A stretch of DNA of 64,000 nucleotides from Aggregatilinea lenta (lineage in GTDB: Bacteria > Chloroflexota > Anaerolineae > Aggregatilineales > Aggregatilineaceae). The DNA lies in assembly GCF_003569045.1 (NCBI RefSeq), contig NZ_BFCB01000003.1:1302001-1366000 (forward strand), read 5' to 3'. Both the position numbers and the translations under genes were made by a program. The first letter of the stretch is position 1. Each line of letters begins with the position of its first letter. Positions 1 through 8,444 of this stretch are shown here, one piece after another. A model generated the notes under the pieces. That model worked only from the letters and a program-made list of their open reading frames with translations. It searched no databases and was not told the DNA's origin.

Positions 1-318
1 ATCGTGGGTGTTGTAGACGATCAGGCTATAACCATACTGGTGCGCGTAGTTTTCGGCAGCGCTGGCCATCGTGGCGAAGGAGGGGTTGGCGATGTCAGAG
101 ACGATGAGCGCCAGGGTGCGGGTCTGGCGAGTGCGCAGGCTTCGAGCCACGGAGTAGGGCCGGTAGCCCAGTTGCCTGATGGCTTCCAAAACACGTGCGC
201 GAGTGTCGTCACTAATTCCTGGCTTATCATTAATGACAGCTGAAACGGTTTGCAGCGATACGCCCACCAGGTCGGCGACATCTCGCATGGTAGGCGCGCG
301 CTCAGGTCTGTGACCCAT
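1..318 (-). CDS. LacI-family transcriptional regulator (3' part outside window)
   Basis: The first 106 codons of a LacI/GalR-type repressor are visible; the gene runs off the left edge. The start is the ATG at 316-318. The DNA-binding helix-turn-helix is at residues 11-30 (MRDVADLVGVSLQTVSAVIN), followed by the hinge-helix region and the start of the periplasmic-binding-like sensor domain (TLALIVSDIANPSFA). Family members bind palindromic operators and respond to a sugar or sugar phosphate. A perfect 26-bp palindrome lies 74 bp upstream of the start and may be its own operator. The target operon is not visible; it may lie to the left of the window. Confidence 0.9.
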   Translation of the reverse strand, partial: MGHRPERAPTMRDVADLVGVSLQTVSAVINDKPGISDDTRARVLEAIRQLGYRPYSVARSLRTRQTRTLALIVSDIANPSFATMASAAENYAHQYGYSLIVYNTHD

Positions 319-875
319 AGTCGCTATATCCTAAGTTCATTTAGAGAACAATAGTATGCTTAAATTTATTCAAGATCGTTTTAAATGTTGGGATGATCGA
401 TCATATGATCGATCATCTGCCCATGAGGGTATAACGGAGCACTATAGTGTGTCAATCATCCCCGTTCCAGATGTGACAGGCTGCGAAGATTTGCGTGACA
501 AATGTCAGTGGTCACCGGGCGGTGCAGAGATCTGACCTGGAACTAGAATTTGTGCCACCGGTTGAGTTGGGCGTGGGGGTCATTGCCAGAAGCACTATGA
601 TCAAGGAACGCGAGGTGACGATCGGCTTTGGTTGACTGAGGGCGTGGGGCATCAAAGCGATGTCCGAATCCTCAATCCAAACCTCATGCTAAGCAATTAC
701 GAAGGCGTGCGTCCGACATTGAATCACGACCATTTTCGTAGCAGACGATGGTCGCCAAGCCGTAGCCGGAAGAACAAGATCAATCCCTCGAGTACTCCAC
801 GATATGATGGAAGACGAACTGAACGCGGCAACGACAGCGCGGTGTTCAATGCGCATTGGGCGATGTTCCGAGAGG
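319..875. other. Intergenic region, no gene recognised
   Basis: This 557-bp stretch lies between the LacI gene and the end of the ROK gene, both on the minus strand. Apart from the palindrome at 392-417 I see no coding sequence with family resemblance; the short open frames in it have no recognisable motif. It should hold the promoter of the LacI gene in the AT-rich part near 330-390. Confidence 0.5.
392..417. promoter_or_regulatory. 26-bp perfect palindrome, candidate operator
   Basis: The stretch is a perfect palindrome built from two back-to-back copies of the 12-mer ATGATCGATCAT (393-404 and 405-416), itself a palindrome. It sits 74 bp upstream of the LacI-family start codon in AT-rich DNA. 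The doubled dyad would suit cooperative binding of two dimers. LacI autoregulation is an inference; a GntR-type protein could also use such a site. Confidence 0.55.
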
Positions 876-2102
876 CTAGGTGTAGCTGATGGCCGGTTCG
901 CGCACGATCTGGTCGATCACCAGCGCGACCGCGCCTTTGATGCACGGGCTCATACCCTGCGACGAGAGCGCCAGCGTCACCATGCGCGCCGGCTCCGGCA
1001 TGGCTTCGGTGGCGATAATGTGGCTGATGGTGGGCAGCAGGTAATCCCCAGCCAGCGTCAGAGAGCCGCCGAGCACGATCATGGCGGGATTGAAGATGTT
1101 GATCAGGTTGGCGACGCCTTTGCCCAGGTGATGCGCGACACTCGCCAGCGTGGAGCGGGCCAGTTGATCGCCCCGGTCGGCAGCAGTGACGACCACCTGC
1201 ATCGTGATCTGGTCAAGCTGGTCGCCGACCAGTTGCGGGATCAGCGACGGCATGCCGTCGTCCAGCGCCCGCACGATGCTGCGGATCACGGCGCGCGGGC
1301 CGACCAGCGTCTCCCAACAACCCCGCTGACCACAGCCGCATAGCTCGGTGCCGCCTTCGACGAGGATGTGGCCGATTTCGCCCGCATAGCCGCCCGCGCC
1401 CCGGTACAGCTCGCCGTTGAGCATCATGCCGCCTGCCAGGCCGATCCCTGTACCGAGGAAGAGGAAGTCCTGGCAGCCTTTCGCCACCCCGAAGTAATAT
1501 TCGCCCAGGGCGGACGCGTTGCCGTCGTTTTCGATGTACAGCGGCACGCCAAATTTGTGGCCCCACAGGTCACGGAACGGGACGCTGCGCCACTGGAGAT
1601 TCGGCGCGTACACCAGCGCGCCGCGGTGGGTATCCACTATACCCGGCACCGCCAGCCCGATGCCAAGCGGCTTGAGCTGGTGAGCTTTACCGGCTTCCAG
1701 CGCGCGGCAGATGAGGTCTTCGGCCAGCGTCAGAAAGCGGCTGTGCGGCGTGCCTTCGGGGACGTCGATGCGGTGGCTCCAAAGAGGGTGCGCCATAAAG
1801 TCGGTGAGCACCACCCAGAGATAATCGACGTTTATCTCAATACTGACGACGCAGCCCGCCGCCGGGTTGAGTTCTAACAGCATGCCGGGGCGACCGCGCG
1901 AAGACGCGGGTTCGAAGCCGACTTCGCGGATCAACTGCTGGGCGACCAGATCACTCACCAGCGAGGAGATGGTGCTGCGGTTCAACCCCGTCACCTGGGC
2001 CAGGGCCGCGCGCGACTGCGGCGACTCGGCCAGCAGGCGGTTCAAAATGAGCGCGCTGTTGAGCCGCTTGAGCAGGTTTTGATCAGCCCGGCCTATGGCC
2101 AT
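876..2102 (-). CDS. ROK-family transcriptional regulator (NagC/XylR type)
   Basis: The protein has 408 residues, the normal length for a ROK repressor. An N-terminal winged helix-turn-helix is at residues ~10-65 (SRAALAQVTGLNRSTISSLV). The sugar-kinase-like ROK domain follows, with the sugar-binding block ENDGNASALGEYYFG, the GTGIGLAGG loop and the zinc motif CGCGQRGCWE. ROK repressors lose DNA binding when a sugar ligand binds. The start ATG has GTGAGG seven bases upstream. It is divergent from the tandem binding-protein/ABC operon starting at 2420, so it most likely controls that operon; the sugar is unknown. I see no disrupted motif. Confidence 0.93.
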   Translation of the reverse strand: MAIGRADQNLLKRLNSALILNRLLAESPQSRAALAQVTGLNRSTISSLVSDLVAQQLIREVGFEPASSRGRPGMLLELNPAAGCVVSIEINVDYLWVVLTDFMAHPLWSHRIDVPEGTPHSRFLTLAEDLICRALEAGKAHQLKPLGIGLAVPGIVDTHRGALVYAPNLQWRSVPFRDLWGHKFGVPLYIENDGNASALGEYYFGVAKGCQDFLFLGTGIGLAGGMMLNGELYRGAGGYAGEIGHILVEGGTELCGCGQRGCWETLVGPRAVIRSIVRALDDGMPSLIPQLVGDQLDQITMQVVVTAADRGDQLARSTLASVAHHLGKGVANLINIFNPAMIVLGGSLTLAGDYLLPTISHIIATEAMPEPARMVTLALSSQGMSPCIKGAVALVIDQIVREPAISYT

Positions 2103-2131
2103 GGTTCCTCACATTTTGTATGACGCCCCAA

Positions 2132-2264
2132 CAAAATATTAGGTCATGTCCCGTTGTGTGTCAAGCAAAATTAGGCTATGGACGCATATTAACCCGTTAT
2201 TACTCTTTCGGCTGTATTTCGCTTGACAAAGAAGTGATTTTGTTGTTTTATTAAACTAAATCAC
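2132..2264 (+). promoter_or_regulatory. Divergent promoter/operator region of the ROK gene and ABC operon
   Basis: On the plus strand a -35 TTGACA (2223-2228) is followed after 17 bp by TTTTAT (2246-2251), a plausible sigma-70 promoter for the binding-protein gene at 2420. An inverted repeat GTGATTT (2234-2240) / AAATCAC (2258-2264) brackets the -10 box, and near-repeats CAAAATATTAGG (2132-2143) and CAAAATTAGG (2166-2175) lie towards the ROK gene. These AT-rich elements resemble ROK-type operators in style. ROK binding is inferred. Confidence 0.5.
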
Positions 2265-2419
2265 CCATGAGCTTCATCAAGGCAGATTTGGCGAATGGAG
2301 TCACATAATCACTGCTTACTGCCGGGCTCTAGCCGAGATGCTGCTCGGGTGGTCCGCTTTTTCTTTTGCACGTGGGAGATCGTCCTTCTCCCGTAGATAC
2401 CTTTTAAGGAGGACAGGAC

Positions 2420-4387
2420 ATGAAGAGTTTGTTGCGTCTAGTTAATGTTTTGGTCCTGGTGATGATGGTGGCCTCGCCCCTCGCAGTGGGGGATGGCGCG
2501 CCTGTCGCCAAGGCTCAGGATGACACGTTCACCCTCGCGTGGATTCCCAAGTCGCTGAACAACCCGGTGTTTGAGCTTGGCCGCGACGGCTGCATGGCGG
2601 CGGCAGCGGAATTGACCGCGTCGACCGGCCAGACCGTCGAGTGCCTGTACCTCGGTTCGGTGAACTCGGACATGGCGGAGCAGGCGCGCGTGATCGAGGA
2701 TGCGATCTCGCAGGGTGTGGACGCCATCGGCGTGAGCTGCAACGACCCTGACGGCTGCGTGGACCCGATCAACGCGGCGATCGACGCAGGCATCCCGGTC
2801 ATGACCTGGGACTCCGACTCGCCCGAATCCAACCGTATCACCTATCTCGGCGTGGACAACTATACGGGTGGTGTGGCTGCCGCCAACCTCCTGATCAAAG
2901 AAATGGGCACTTCCGGCAAGGTTGCGCTGCTGACGGGCGTGCCGGGCGCGTTCAATCTTGAAGAGCGCATTCGCGGCTTCAAGGATGGCATTGCGGGCAC
3001 GGACATCGAGATCGTGGCAACCGTTGCCTGCAACGACGACATCAACCTGGGTGTGCAGGTAGTCGAAGAGACCATGCTCGCCAACCCCGACCTGAACGGC
3101 TGGTTCTTCGTGGGCCTGTGGCCGGTCTTCGCGGGCCAGGGCGCGATGCCGCAGTTCGAGGACGCTGTGCTGAACAATGGCCTGAAGGCTGTGGCCTTCG
3201 ACACGCTGCCGGTCGAGCTGGAATGGGTCCAGGACGGTCTGCTGCACGGCCTGGTCGGCCAGAAGTATTGGGGCTGGGGCTACGACACGGTCTATATGCT
3301 CTACGACCATGTCACGAACGGCACCACCTACGCTGACTGGACCGACAGCGGCATGGACATCGTGTCGATCAACAACGTCGAGGCGATGGCTGCCGCGTGG
3401 GAAAACGCTGACTTCACGCAGCCGCTGCCCCCGGCCTACCCGCCCGAAGATGGCAAGTTCACTCTGGCGTGGATCCCCAAGTCGCTGAACAACCCGGTGT
3501 TTGAGCTTGGCCGCGATGGCTGCATGAAGGCTGCCGAAGAAATGAGCGGCCTGTACGAGGGCGTCGAAGTCGAGTGCCTGTACCTCGGTTCGGTGAACTC
3601 GGACATGGCGGAGCAGGCGCGCGTGATCGAGGACGCGATCTCGCAGGGCGTGGACGCCATCGGCGTGAGCTGCAACGACCCTGACGGCTGCGTGGACCCG
3701 ATCAACGCGGCGATCGACGCAGGCATCCCGGTCATGACCTGGGACTCCGACTCGCCCGAATCCAACCGCTTCACCTACCTCGGCGTCGATAACTACACCG
3801 GCGGCTGGGCGGCTGGCGAGCTGCTGGTCAAGGCGATGGGTGAAGAGGGCAAGGTTGCGCTGCTGACGGGCGTGCCGGGCGCGTTCAATCTTGAAGAGCG
3901 CATTCGCGGCTTCAAGGACTACGTGGCCCAGTATCCGGGCATCGAGATCGTGGCAACCGTCGCCTGCAACGACGACATCAACCTGGGTGTGCAGGTGGTC
4001 GAAGAGACCATGCTCGCCAACCCCGACCTGAACGGCTGGTTCTTTGTGGGTCTGTGGCCGGTCTTCGCGGGCCAGGGCGCGATGCCGCTCTTTGAAGAGG
4101 CTGCGCTCAACAATGGCCTGAAGGCTGTGGCCTTCGACACGCTGCCGGTCGAGCTGGAATGGGTCCAGGACGGCCTGCTGCACGGCCTGGTCGGCCAGAA
4201 GTATTGGGGTTGGGGCTACGACACGCTGCACATGGCGTTCAGTCACGCGCTCAATCTCTACCCCTATCCCGACTGGTCGGACAGCGGCATGGACATCGTG
4301 ACGATCAACAACGTCGACGCGATGGCCCAGGCCTGGGAAACCTCCGATTTCACGCAGCCGCTGCCTCCGGCCTTCCCCGAGGAATAA
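2420..4387 (+). CDS. Sugar ABC transporter substrate-binding protein with two tandem binding domains
   Basis: Secreted binding protein of the RbsB-like periplasmic binding fold (Peripla_BP_4). The signal peptide spans residues ~1-33, with hydrophobic core VLVLVMMVASPLAV. AAGGAGGACAGGAC precedes the ATG. Usual members have 310-370 residues; this one has 655 because the mature domain is present twice in frame. Each copy opens with FTLAWIPKSLNNPVFELGRD (copy 1 from ~37, copy 2 from ~347) and ends with PLPPA[YF]P. Both copies keep the ligand-loop signatures TWDSDSPESN and NDDINLGVQVVEET, so both probably bind ligand. It heads an operon with an RbsA-like ATPase, an RbsC-like permease and a UroD-like enzyme. 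Copies differ at many positions, which argues against an assembly artefact. Confidence 0.92.
   Translation: MKSLLRLVNVLVLVMMVASPLAVGDGAPVAKAQDDTFTLAWIPKSLNNPVFELGRDGCMAAAAELTASTGQTVECLYLGSVNSDMAEQARVIEDAISQGVDAIGVSCNDPDGCVDPINAAIDAGIPVMTWDSDSPESNRITYLGVDNYTGGVAAANLLIKEMGTSGKVALLTGVPGAFNLEERIRGFKDGIAGTDIEIVATVACNDDINLGVQVVEETMLANPDLNGWFFVGLWPVFAGQGAMPQFEDAVLNNGLKAVAFDTLPVELEWVQDGLLHGLVGQKYWGWGYDTVYMLYDHVTNGTTYADWTDSGMDIVSINNVEAMAAAWENADFTQPLPPAYPPEDGKFTLAWIPKSLNNPVFELGRDGCMKAAEEMSGLYEGVEVECLYLGSVNSDMAEQARVIEDAISQGVDAIGVSCNDPDGCVDPINAAIDAGIPVMTWDSDSPESNRFTYLGVDNYTGGWAAGELLVKAMGEEGKVALLTGVPGAFNLEERIRGFKDYVAQYPGIEIVATVACNDDINLGVQVVEETMLANPDLNGWFFVGLWPVFAGQGAMPLFEEAALNNGLKAVAFDTLPVELEWVQDGLLHGLVGQKYWGWGYDTLHMAFSHALNLYPYPDWSDSGMDIVTINNVDAMAQAWETSDFTQPLPPAFPEE
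2528..4387 (+). repeat. In-frame 930-bp tandem duplication inside the binding-protein gene
   Basis: Unit 1 is 2528-3457 and unit 2 is 3458-4387, so the period is 930 bp (310 codons). Identity is patchy. Around 2640-2830 versus 3570-3760 the DNA differs at only a few bases, while 2590-2640 versus 3520-3570 encode quite different residues. This mosaic fits an older duplication followed by local gene conversion. Confidence 0.9.
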
Positions 4388-4409
4388 CAGCGCACGGTGT
4401 GGACACGAT

Positions 4410-4467
4410 CCAGGGGACTCACTATAGTCCCCTGGGTTCTAAGGGGGAGGGAAACGCGCCCTCCCCC
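4410..4467 (+). terminator. Two strong hairpins between binding protein and ATPase genes
   Basis: Hairpin 1 pairs CCAGGGGACT (4410-4419) with AGTCCCCTGG (4426-4435) around a 6-nt loop. Hairpin 2 pairs GGGGGAGGG (4443-4451) with CCCTCCCCC (4459-4467). Neither is followed by a run of T, so they look more like attenuating or mRNA-protecting structures than full terminators. They would favour binding-protein expression over ATPase and permease. Confidence 0.65.
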
Positions 4468-4604
4468 CTGACCCGCCAACCCAATAGACTCATCTGGATG
4501 GCAGCGTACAGACACCCACGCCCTGGACCGGGCGTCAAGCGATCTGCGCGGTGGCTGCCCCCGACCGACTTTTGAAGCACGTTTAGGATAGGAAGGCGAG
4601 AGCG

Positions 4605-6155
4605 TTGGAAAAAGAACCTGTACTCCGCGTGGAAAGCGTCTCAAAGCGGTTTCCGGGGGTTCACGCGCTCAAAGAGGTTGATTTCGAGGTCTATCCTGGC
4701 GAGGTCGTCGCCTTATTGGGCGAGAACGGCGCGGGCAAATCGACGCTCATGAAGATTCTCGCTGGAGCTTATCACAAAGACTCGGGGCGGATCTTCCTGC
4801 GCGAGAACGAGATTAATCCCCACGATACCGCCGAGTCCCAGGCGCTGGGCATCGCCACGATTTACCAGGAATTCACGCTCACCCCCAACCAGACTGCTGC
4901 CGCCAATATCTTTATGTCGCGCGAGCCGCGCTATGGCGGCGTCCTCAAGCCGTTCCATCTCATCAATCGCAAGAGGATGGAGCGCGATGCGATCGCGATG
5001 CTCGACACGGTCGGGGCGCACGTGCCGCCGGGGGCGCTGGTCGAGAAGCTCTCCGTGGCCGCCCGCCAGCAGGTCGAAATCGCCAAGGCGCTCGCGGTGG
5101 ACGCGCAAGTGATCATCATGGACGAGCCGACTTCAGCACTTGGCAAAGATGAAACCCGATACCTGTTCCAGATCGTGCGCAGCCTGCGCGAGCGCGGCCT
5201 GTCGATCATTTTTATCACGCATCGTCTCGAAGAAGTGTTCGAGATCGCCGACCGGGTGGTCGTGCTGCGCGACGGCGAGCGTGTGGGCACGCTCACTATC
5301 CAGGACGCCACGATTGACAAGATCATCCACCTGATGGTGGGCCGCGAACTGGGCGACCTCTACCAGAAGGAGACGGTCGAGCGCGGCGATGTCGTGCTCA
5401 AAGCTGATGGCCTCACGCGCCGGGGCGCGGTCGAGGACGTGTCCTTTGAACTGCGGCGCGGGGAAATCCTGGGTTTTGCCGGACTGGTCGGCGCGGGGCG
5501 TACCGAGACGATGCGCCTGATCTTCGGCGCGGACCACAAAGATGCGGGCACGATCTGGCTGGACGGAAAGCCGGTGCGGGTGGATTCGCCACAGCGAGCG
5601 GTCGAGCTTGGCATCGGGCTGATCCCGGAGGACCGGGGCAACCAGGGCCTCGTGCTGGAACTGTCGGTGCTGTTCAACATGATTCTGCCCAACCTCAACC
5701 GCTTCGCCAGGGCCAGCTACTTTAAGGCCAAGCCCGCTCGCCACACTGCGACCGACTTCGTGAACCGGCTGCGCGTCCGCACGCCTGGCCTGTACCAGAG
5801 CGCGAAGAATCTCTCCGGCGGCAACCAGCAGAAGGTCGTGCTGGCCAAGTGGCTGATGGCAAACCCGCGCGTGCTGATCATGGACGAGCCGACGCGCGGC
5901 ATCGACGTGGGCGCGAAGTCCGAGATCCACGGCCTGATGTCGGATCTGGCGCGGCAGGGCATCGGCATTATTATGATTTCCTCCGAAATGCCGGAAATTC
6001 TGGCGATGAGCGACCGCATTATCGTCATGCATGAGGGGCGCATTTCCGGAGTTCTTGACCGCGCCGAGGCAACTCAGGAGCGGATTATGGCCTACGCGAG
6101 CGGGCAAGGCGCGCTGGCGGAGAGTGACGCGAAGAAAGCAGAGGTTGTAGCATGA
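4605..6155 (+). CDS. CUT2-type sugar ABC transporter ATPase (two nucleotide-binding domains)
   Basis: A 516-residue RbsA/MglA-like ATPase with two fused nucleotide-binding domains. Domain 1 (~1-245) has Walker A GENGAGKST, signature LSVAARQQVEIAKAL and Walker B VIIMDEPTSALG. Domain 2 (~255-500) has the usual degenerate Walker A GLVGAGRTE, signature LSGGNQQKVVLAKWL and VLIMDEPTRGID. That asymmetry is normal for CUT2 ATPases. The start is TTG at 4605 with GGAAGG upstream. It powers import of the sugar captured by the duplicated binding protein, together with the permease whose ATG overlaps this gene's stop (ATGA at 6152). The sugar cannot be told from the ATPase. Confidence 0.93.
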   Translation: MEKEPVLRVESVSKRFPGVHALKEVDFEVYPGEVVALLGENGAGKSTLMKILAGAYHKDSGRIFLRENEINPHDTAESQALGIATIYQEFTLTPNQTAAANIFMSREPRYGGVLKPFHLINRKRMERDAIAMLDTVGAHVPPGALVEKLSVAARQQVEIAKALAVDAQVIIMDEPTSALGKDETRYLFQIVRSLRERGLSIIFITHRLEEVFEIADRVVVLRDGERVGTLTIQDATIDKIIHLMVGRELGDLYQKETVERGDVVLKADGLTRRGAVEDVSFELRRGEILGFAGLVGAGRTETMRLIFGADHKDAGTIWLDGKPVRVDSPQRAVELGIGLIPEDRGNQGLVLELSVLFNMILPNLNRFARASYFKAKPARHTATDFVNRLRVRTPGLYQSAKNLSGGNQQKVVLAKWLMANPRVLIMDEPTRGIDVGAKSEIHGLMSDLARQGIGIIMISSEMPEILAMSDRIIVMHEGRISGVLDRAEATQERIMAYASGQGALAESDAKKAEVVA

Positions 6156-7285
6156 GTCAGCAAATGGCGAGCGATAGTGCCCAGCGTGAGACGTTCCGCG
6201 AGTCGTCACGTGCATGGTGGCGCAGCGTGACATCCACTCAGGAACTGGGCGTGTTCCTGGTCCTGATCGTGATGATTTTGTTCCTGTCGTGGCAGACCGA
6301 TACGTTTACCTCCTCGAACAACATCCGCAATATCACGCTCTCGTTTTCGTGGATTGCGATTGCAGCGTTCGGCCAGATCCTGGTCATCATTTCGGGCGGC
6401 ATCGACCTGTCCACCGGATCGATCATGGCGGCCTCAGGGCTGGCGGCAGCCTGGCTGATCAGCGGCAGCATCGAGGGCGAGCCAACGTCCTGGGTGATCG
6501 AGAAAATGGTGAACGGTCGCGGTATGGATATGGGGCCAGATAAATACGTGCCCATCGCGCTGCTGGCGGGGCCGTTGATGGGGCTGTTTCTAGGCACGAT
6601 CAACGGCCTGCTCGTCGCGTGGGCGAACCTGCCCGCGTTCATTGCCACTCTGGGCATGATGAGCGTAGCGCGCGGCTTCGTATATGGGCTGAGCGGCGGT
6701 TGGCCGCTCCAGAAACTCAACAACGAATTCCTCAAGCTTGGTCAGAACGACTTGCCGCTGTTCGGGTACGACCTGCCGTATCCCTTCATCATTATGGTCC
6801 TGATCGCTATCATGATGACCTTCTTCTTATCGCGTACCACCTGGGGCTACCGGATCTACGCCGTGGGCGGCAACGAGCAGGCGGCGCGGCTGTCGGGCGT
6901 CAATACCCGGCGCGTCAAGCTGATGGCTTTCATGCTGTCCGGCCTGATGGCGGGCATCGGTGGCACGCTGATGACCTCCCGCCTGGCCGTGGCCGCACCG
7001 ACCGCCGCCCAAGGTTACGAGCTTGACGTGATCGCGGCGGTGTTCATTGGCGGGGCGAGCGTGACGGGCGGCAAGGGCACGATCATCGGCACGGTGATCG
7101 GCGCGGCGATCATGCAAGTGCTGCGCACCGGCCTGAACCTGCTCGGCGCAAATGCCTATTGGCAGCCCGCCGCGATTGGCTTCACGATCATCCTGGCCGT
7201 GATGTTCGACCGGGCGCGCAACAACCCACGCATCGGCGAGGAATTCCGCAACCTGTTTGGCCGTTCGCGCGCGAAGGATTTTTGA
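6152..7285 (+). CDS. CUT2-type sugar ABC transporter permease (RbsC-like)
   Basis: A 377-residue inner-membrane permease of the BPD_transp_2 family, with about eight to ten hydrophobic segments. Family marks include SGGIDLSTGSIMA, NGLLVAWANLPAFIATLGMM and the ATPase-coupling stretch YRIYAVGGNEQAARLSGVNT, then VFIGGASVTGGKGTIIGTVIG near the end. It overlaps the ATPase stop by four bases and ends two bases before the UroD-like start, so the genes are translationally coupled. The N-terminal ~35 residues before the first membrane segment are polar and cytoplasmic. Confidence 0.93.
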   Translation: MSQQMASDSAQRETFRESSRAWWRSVTSTQELGVFLVLIVMILFLSWQTDTFTSSNNIRNITLSFSWIAIAAFGQILVIISGGIDLSTGSIMAASGLAAAWLISGSIEGEPTSWVIEKMVNGRGMDMGPDKYVPIALLAGPLMGLFLGTINGLLVAWANLPAFIATLGMMSVARGFVYGLSGGWPLQKLNNEFLKLGQNDLPLFGYDLPYPFIIMVLIAIMMTFFLSRTTWGYRIYAVGGNEQAARLSGVNTRRVKLMAFMLSGLMAGIGGTLMTSRLAVAAPTAAQGYELDVIAAVFIGGASVTGGKGTIIGTVIGAAIMQVLRTGLNLLGANAYWQPAAIGFTIILAVMFDRARNNPRIGEEFRNLFGRSRAKDF

Positions 7286-7287
7286 CC

Positions 7288-8310
7288 ATGAGCATGACCT
7301 CCAGCGACCGCCTGGCAGCGCGACTGCGCGGCGAGTCGGTGGATCGCGCGCCGAACTTCAGCCTCGTGATGCAGTTCGCCGCCGACCAGATCCACGCCCC
7401 ATTGCGGCAGTACTATCTGGACTATAACGTGCTGTGCGAAGCCAACCTCGTTACGGCGGAGCGCTTCGGCCTCGACATCGTTGACGCGATCAGCGATCCT
7501 TACCGCGAGGCCCACGACTTCGGCGCGGTGATCGAGTTCCCCGACGACGGTTTGCCGGTGAACACCGTGCACCGGCTGGCGGATACATCCGCGCTGTCCT
7601 CGCTTCCACACCCCGATCCGCTGGCTCCTGGCAGCCGTATGCGCGATCGCGTGGACGCTGTGCGCCTGTTCCACGAGCGAGTGGGCGGGCAGATCCCGGT
7701 GCAGGGCTGGATCGAGGGTGCGCTGGCGGAAGCGGCGGACCTGCGCGGCGTGAGCGCGCTAATGTACGATCTCTACGACCGGCCCGAATGGGTCGAGGAG
7801 CTGCTGGAGCGTGCGACCGAGGTAGCGATTGACTTCGCGCTGGCGCAGATCGAGGCCGGGGCGACGATCATCGGGCTGGGCGACGCGATCGCCTCGCAGG
7901 TCGCGCCGCGCGCTTACCGCCAGTTCGCTGTGCCGTATGAGCAGCGCATCTTCCAGGCAATCACGGACGCGGGCGCGCTGGGGCGGCTGCACATCTGCGG
8001 CAATACCACCAAGATCGTAGCCGACATGGCGCAGAGCGGCGCACAGATCATCGACCTCGATTGGCAGGTCGATCTCGCCACCGCACGCCAGCAGGTGGAC
8101 GCCGTCAATCCGGCCATCGTATTATGCGGCAACTTCGACCCGGTTGCCGTGCTGTACGAGGGCACGCCGGACACGATCCGGCAGGCGGTGCGCGCCTGTC
8201 GGGCGGTGGGCGGCGCGACGTGGCTGTGCGCGCCGGGCTGCGAGATCCCGCGCCACACGCCGGACGCGAACGTACACGCCATCACCGAGGCGTTGGCTGC
8301 GAGCGCTTGA
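7288..8310 (+). CDS. Uroporphyrinogen decarboxylase-family protein (methyltransferase-like subgroup)
   Basis: A 340-residue UROD-fold (TIM barrel) protein. I chose ATG 7288 because AAGGA lies just upstream and the open frame before it overlaps the permease. It resembles corrinoid methyltransferases such as MtaA/MtbA more than true haem-pathway HemE: it has the zinc-type motif HICGNTT near residue 235 and a distal cysteine pair CAPGCEIPRHTPDANV. In MtaA-like enzymes His-x-Cys plus a distal Cys bind zinc that activates a thiol acceptor. No corrinoid protein gene is nearby, so methyl transfer is not demonstrated. Position as last gene of a sugar-import operon suggests action on the imported compound. 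Two further paralogues lie at 9993 and 56930. Confidence 0.8.
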   Translation: MSMTSSDRLAARLRGESVDRAPNFSLVMQFAADQIHAPLRQYYLDYNVLCEANLVTAERFGLDIVDAISDPYREAHDFGAVIEFPDDGLPVNTVHRLADTSALSSLPHPDPLAPGSRMRDRVDAVRLFHERVGGQIPVQGWIEGALAEAADLRGVSALMYDLYDRPEWVEELLERATEVAIDFALAQIEAGATIIGLGDAIASQVAPRAYRQFAVPYEQRIFQAITDAGALGRLHICGNTTKIVADMAQSGAQIIDLDWQVDLATARQQVDAVNPAIVLCGNFDPVAVLYEGTPDTIRQAVRACRAVGGATWLCAPGCEIPRHTPDANVHAITEALAASA

Positions 8311-8444
8311 AGCCCGTACCGAGTTGTTGTAGTAGTGATGCTATGTGTTTTGACAATTTGACGCGGTAGGCCACCGAACCCCCCCCTGCCGCCTGTGGCG
8401 GCGTTCCCTCCCCGCACAGCGGAGAGGGAAATAGGGGCACGAGG

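Noticed and set aside
12-318. Reading the first gene as a different protein in another frame
   Set aside because: The minus frame from 318 gives a clear LacI helix-turn-helix and hinge; other frames give none.
2438-4246. Long open frame antisense to the duplicated binding-protein gene
   Set aside because: It mirrors the GC-rich codon pattern of the real gene, is His/Arg/Val-rich, has no family motif, and the plus strand carries a signal peptide and ribosome site.
7159-7287. Upstream start for the UroD-like gene inside the permease
   Set aside because: The ATG at 7288 has a ribosome site and the right distance to the conserved N-terminus; the earlier start would overlap the permease by 127 bases.
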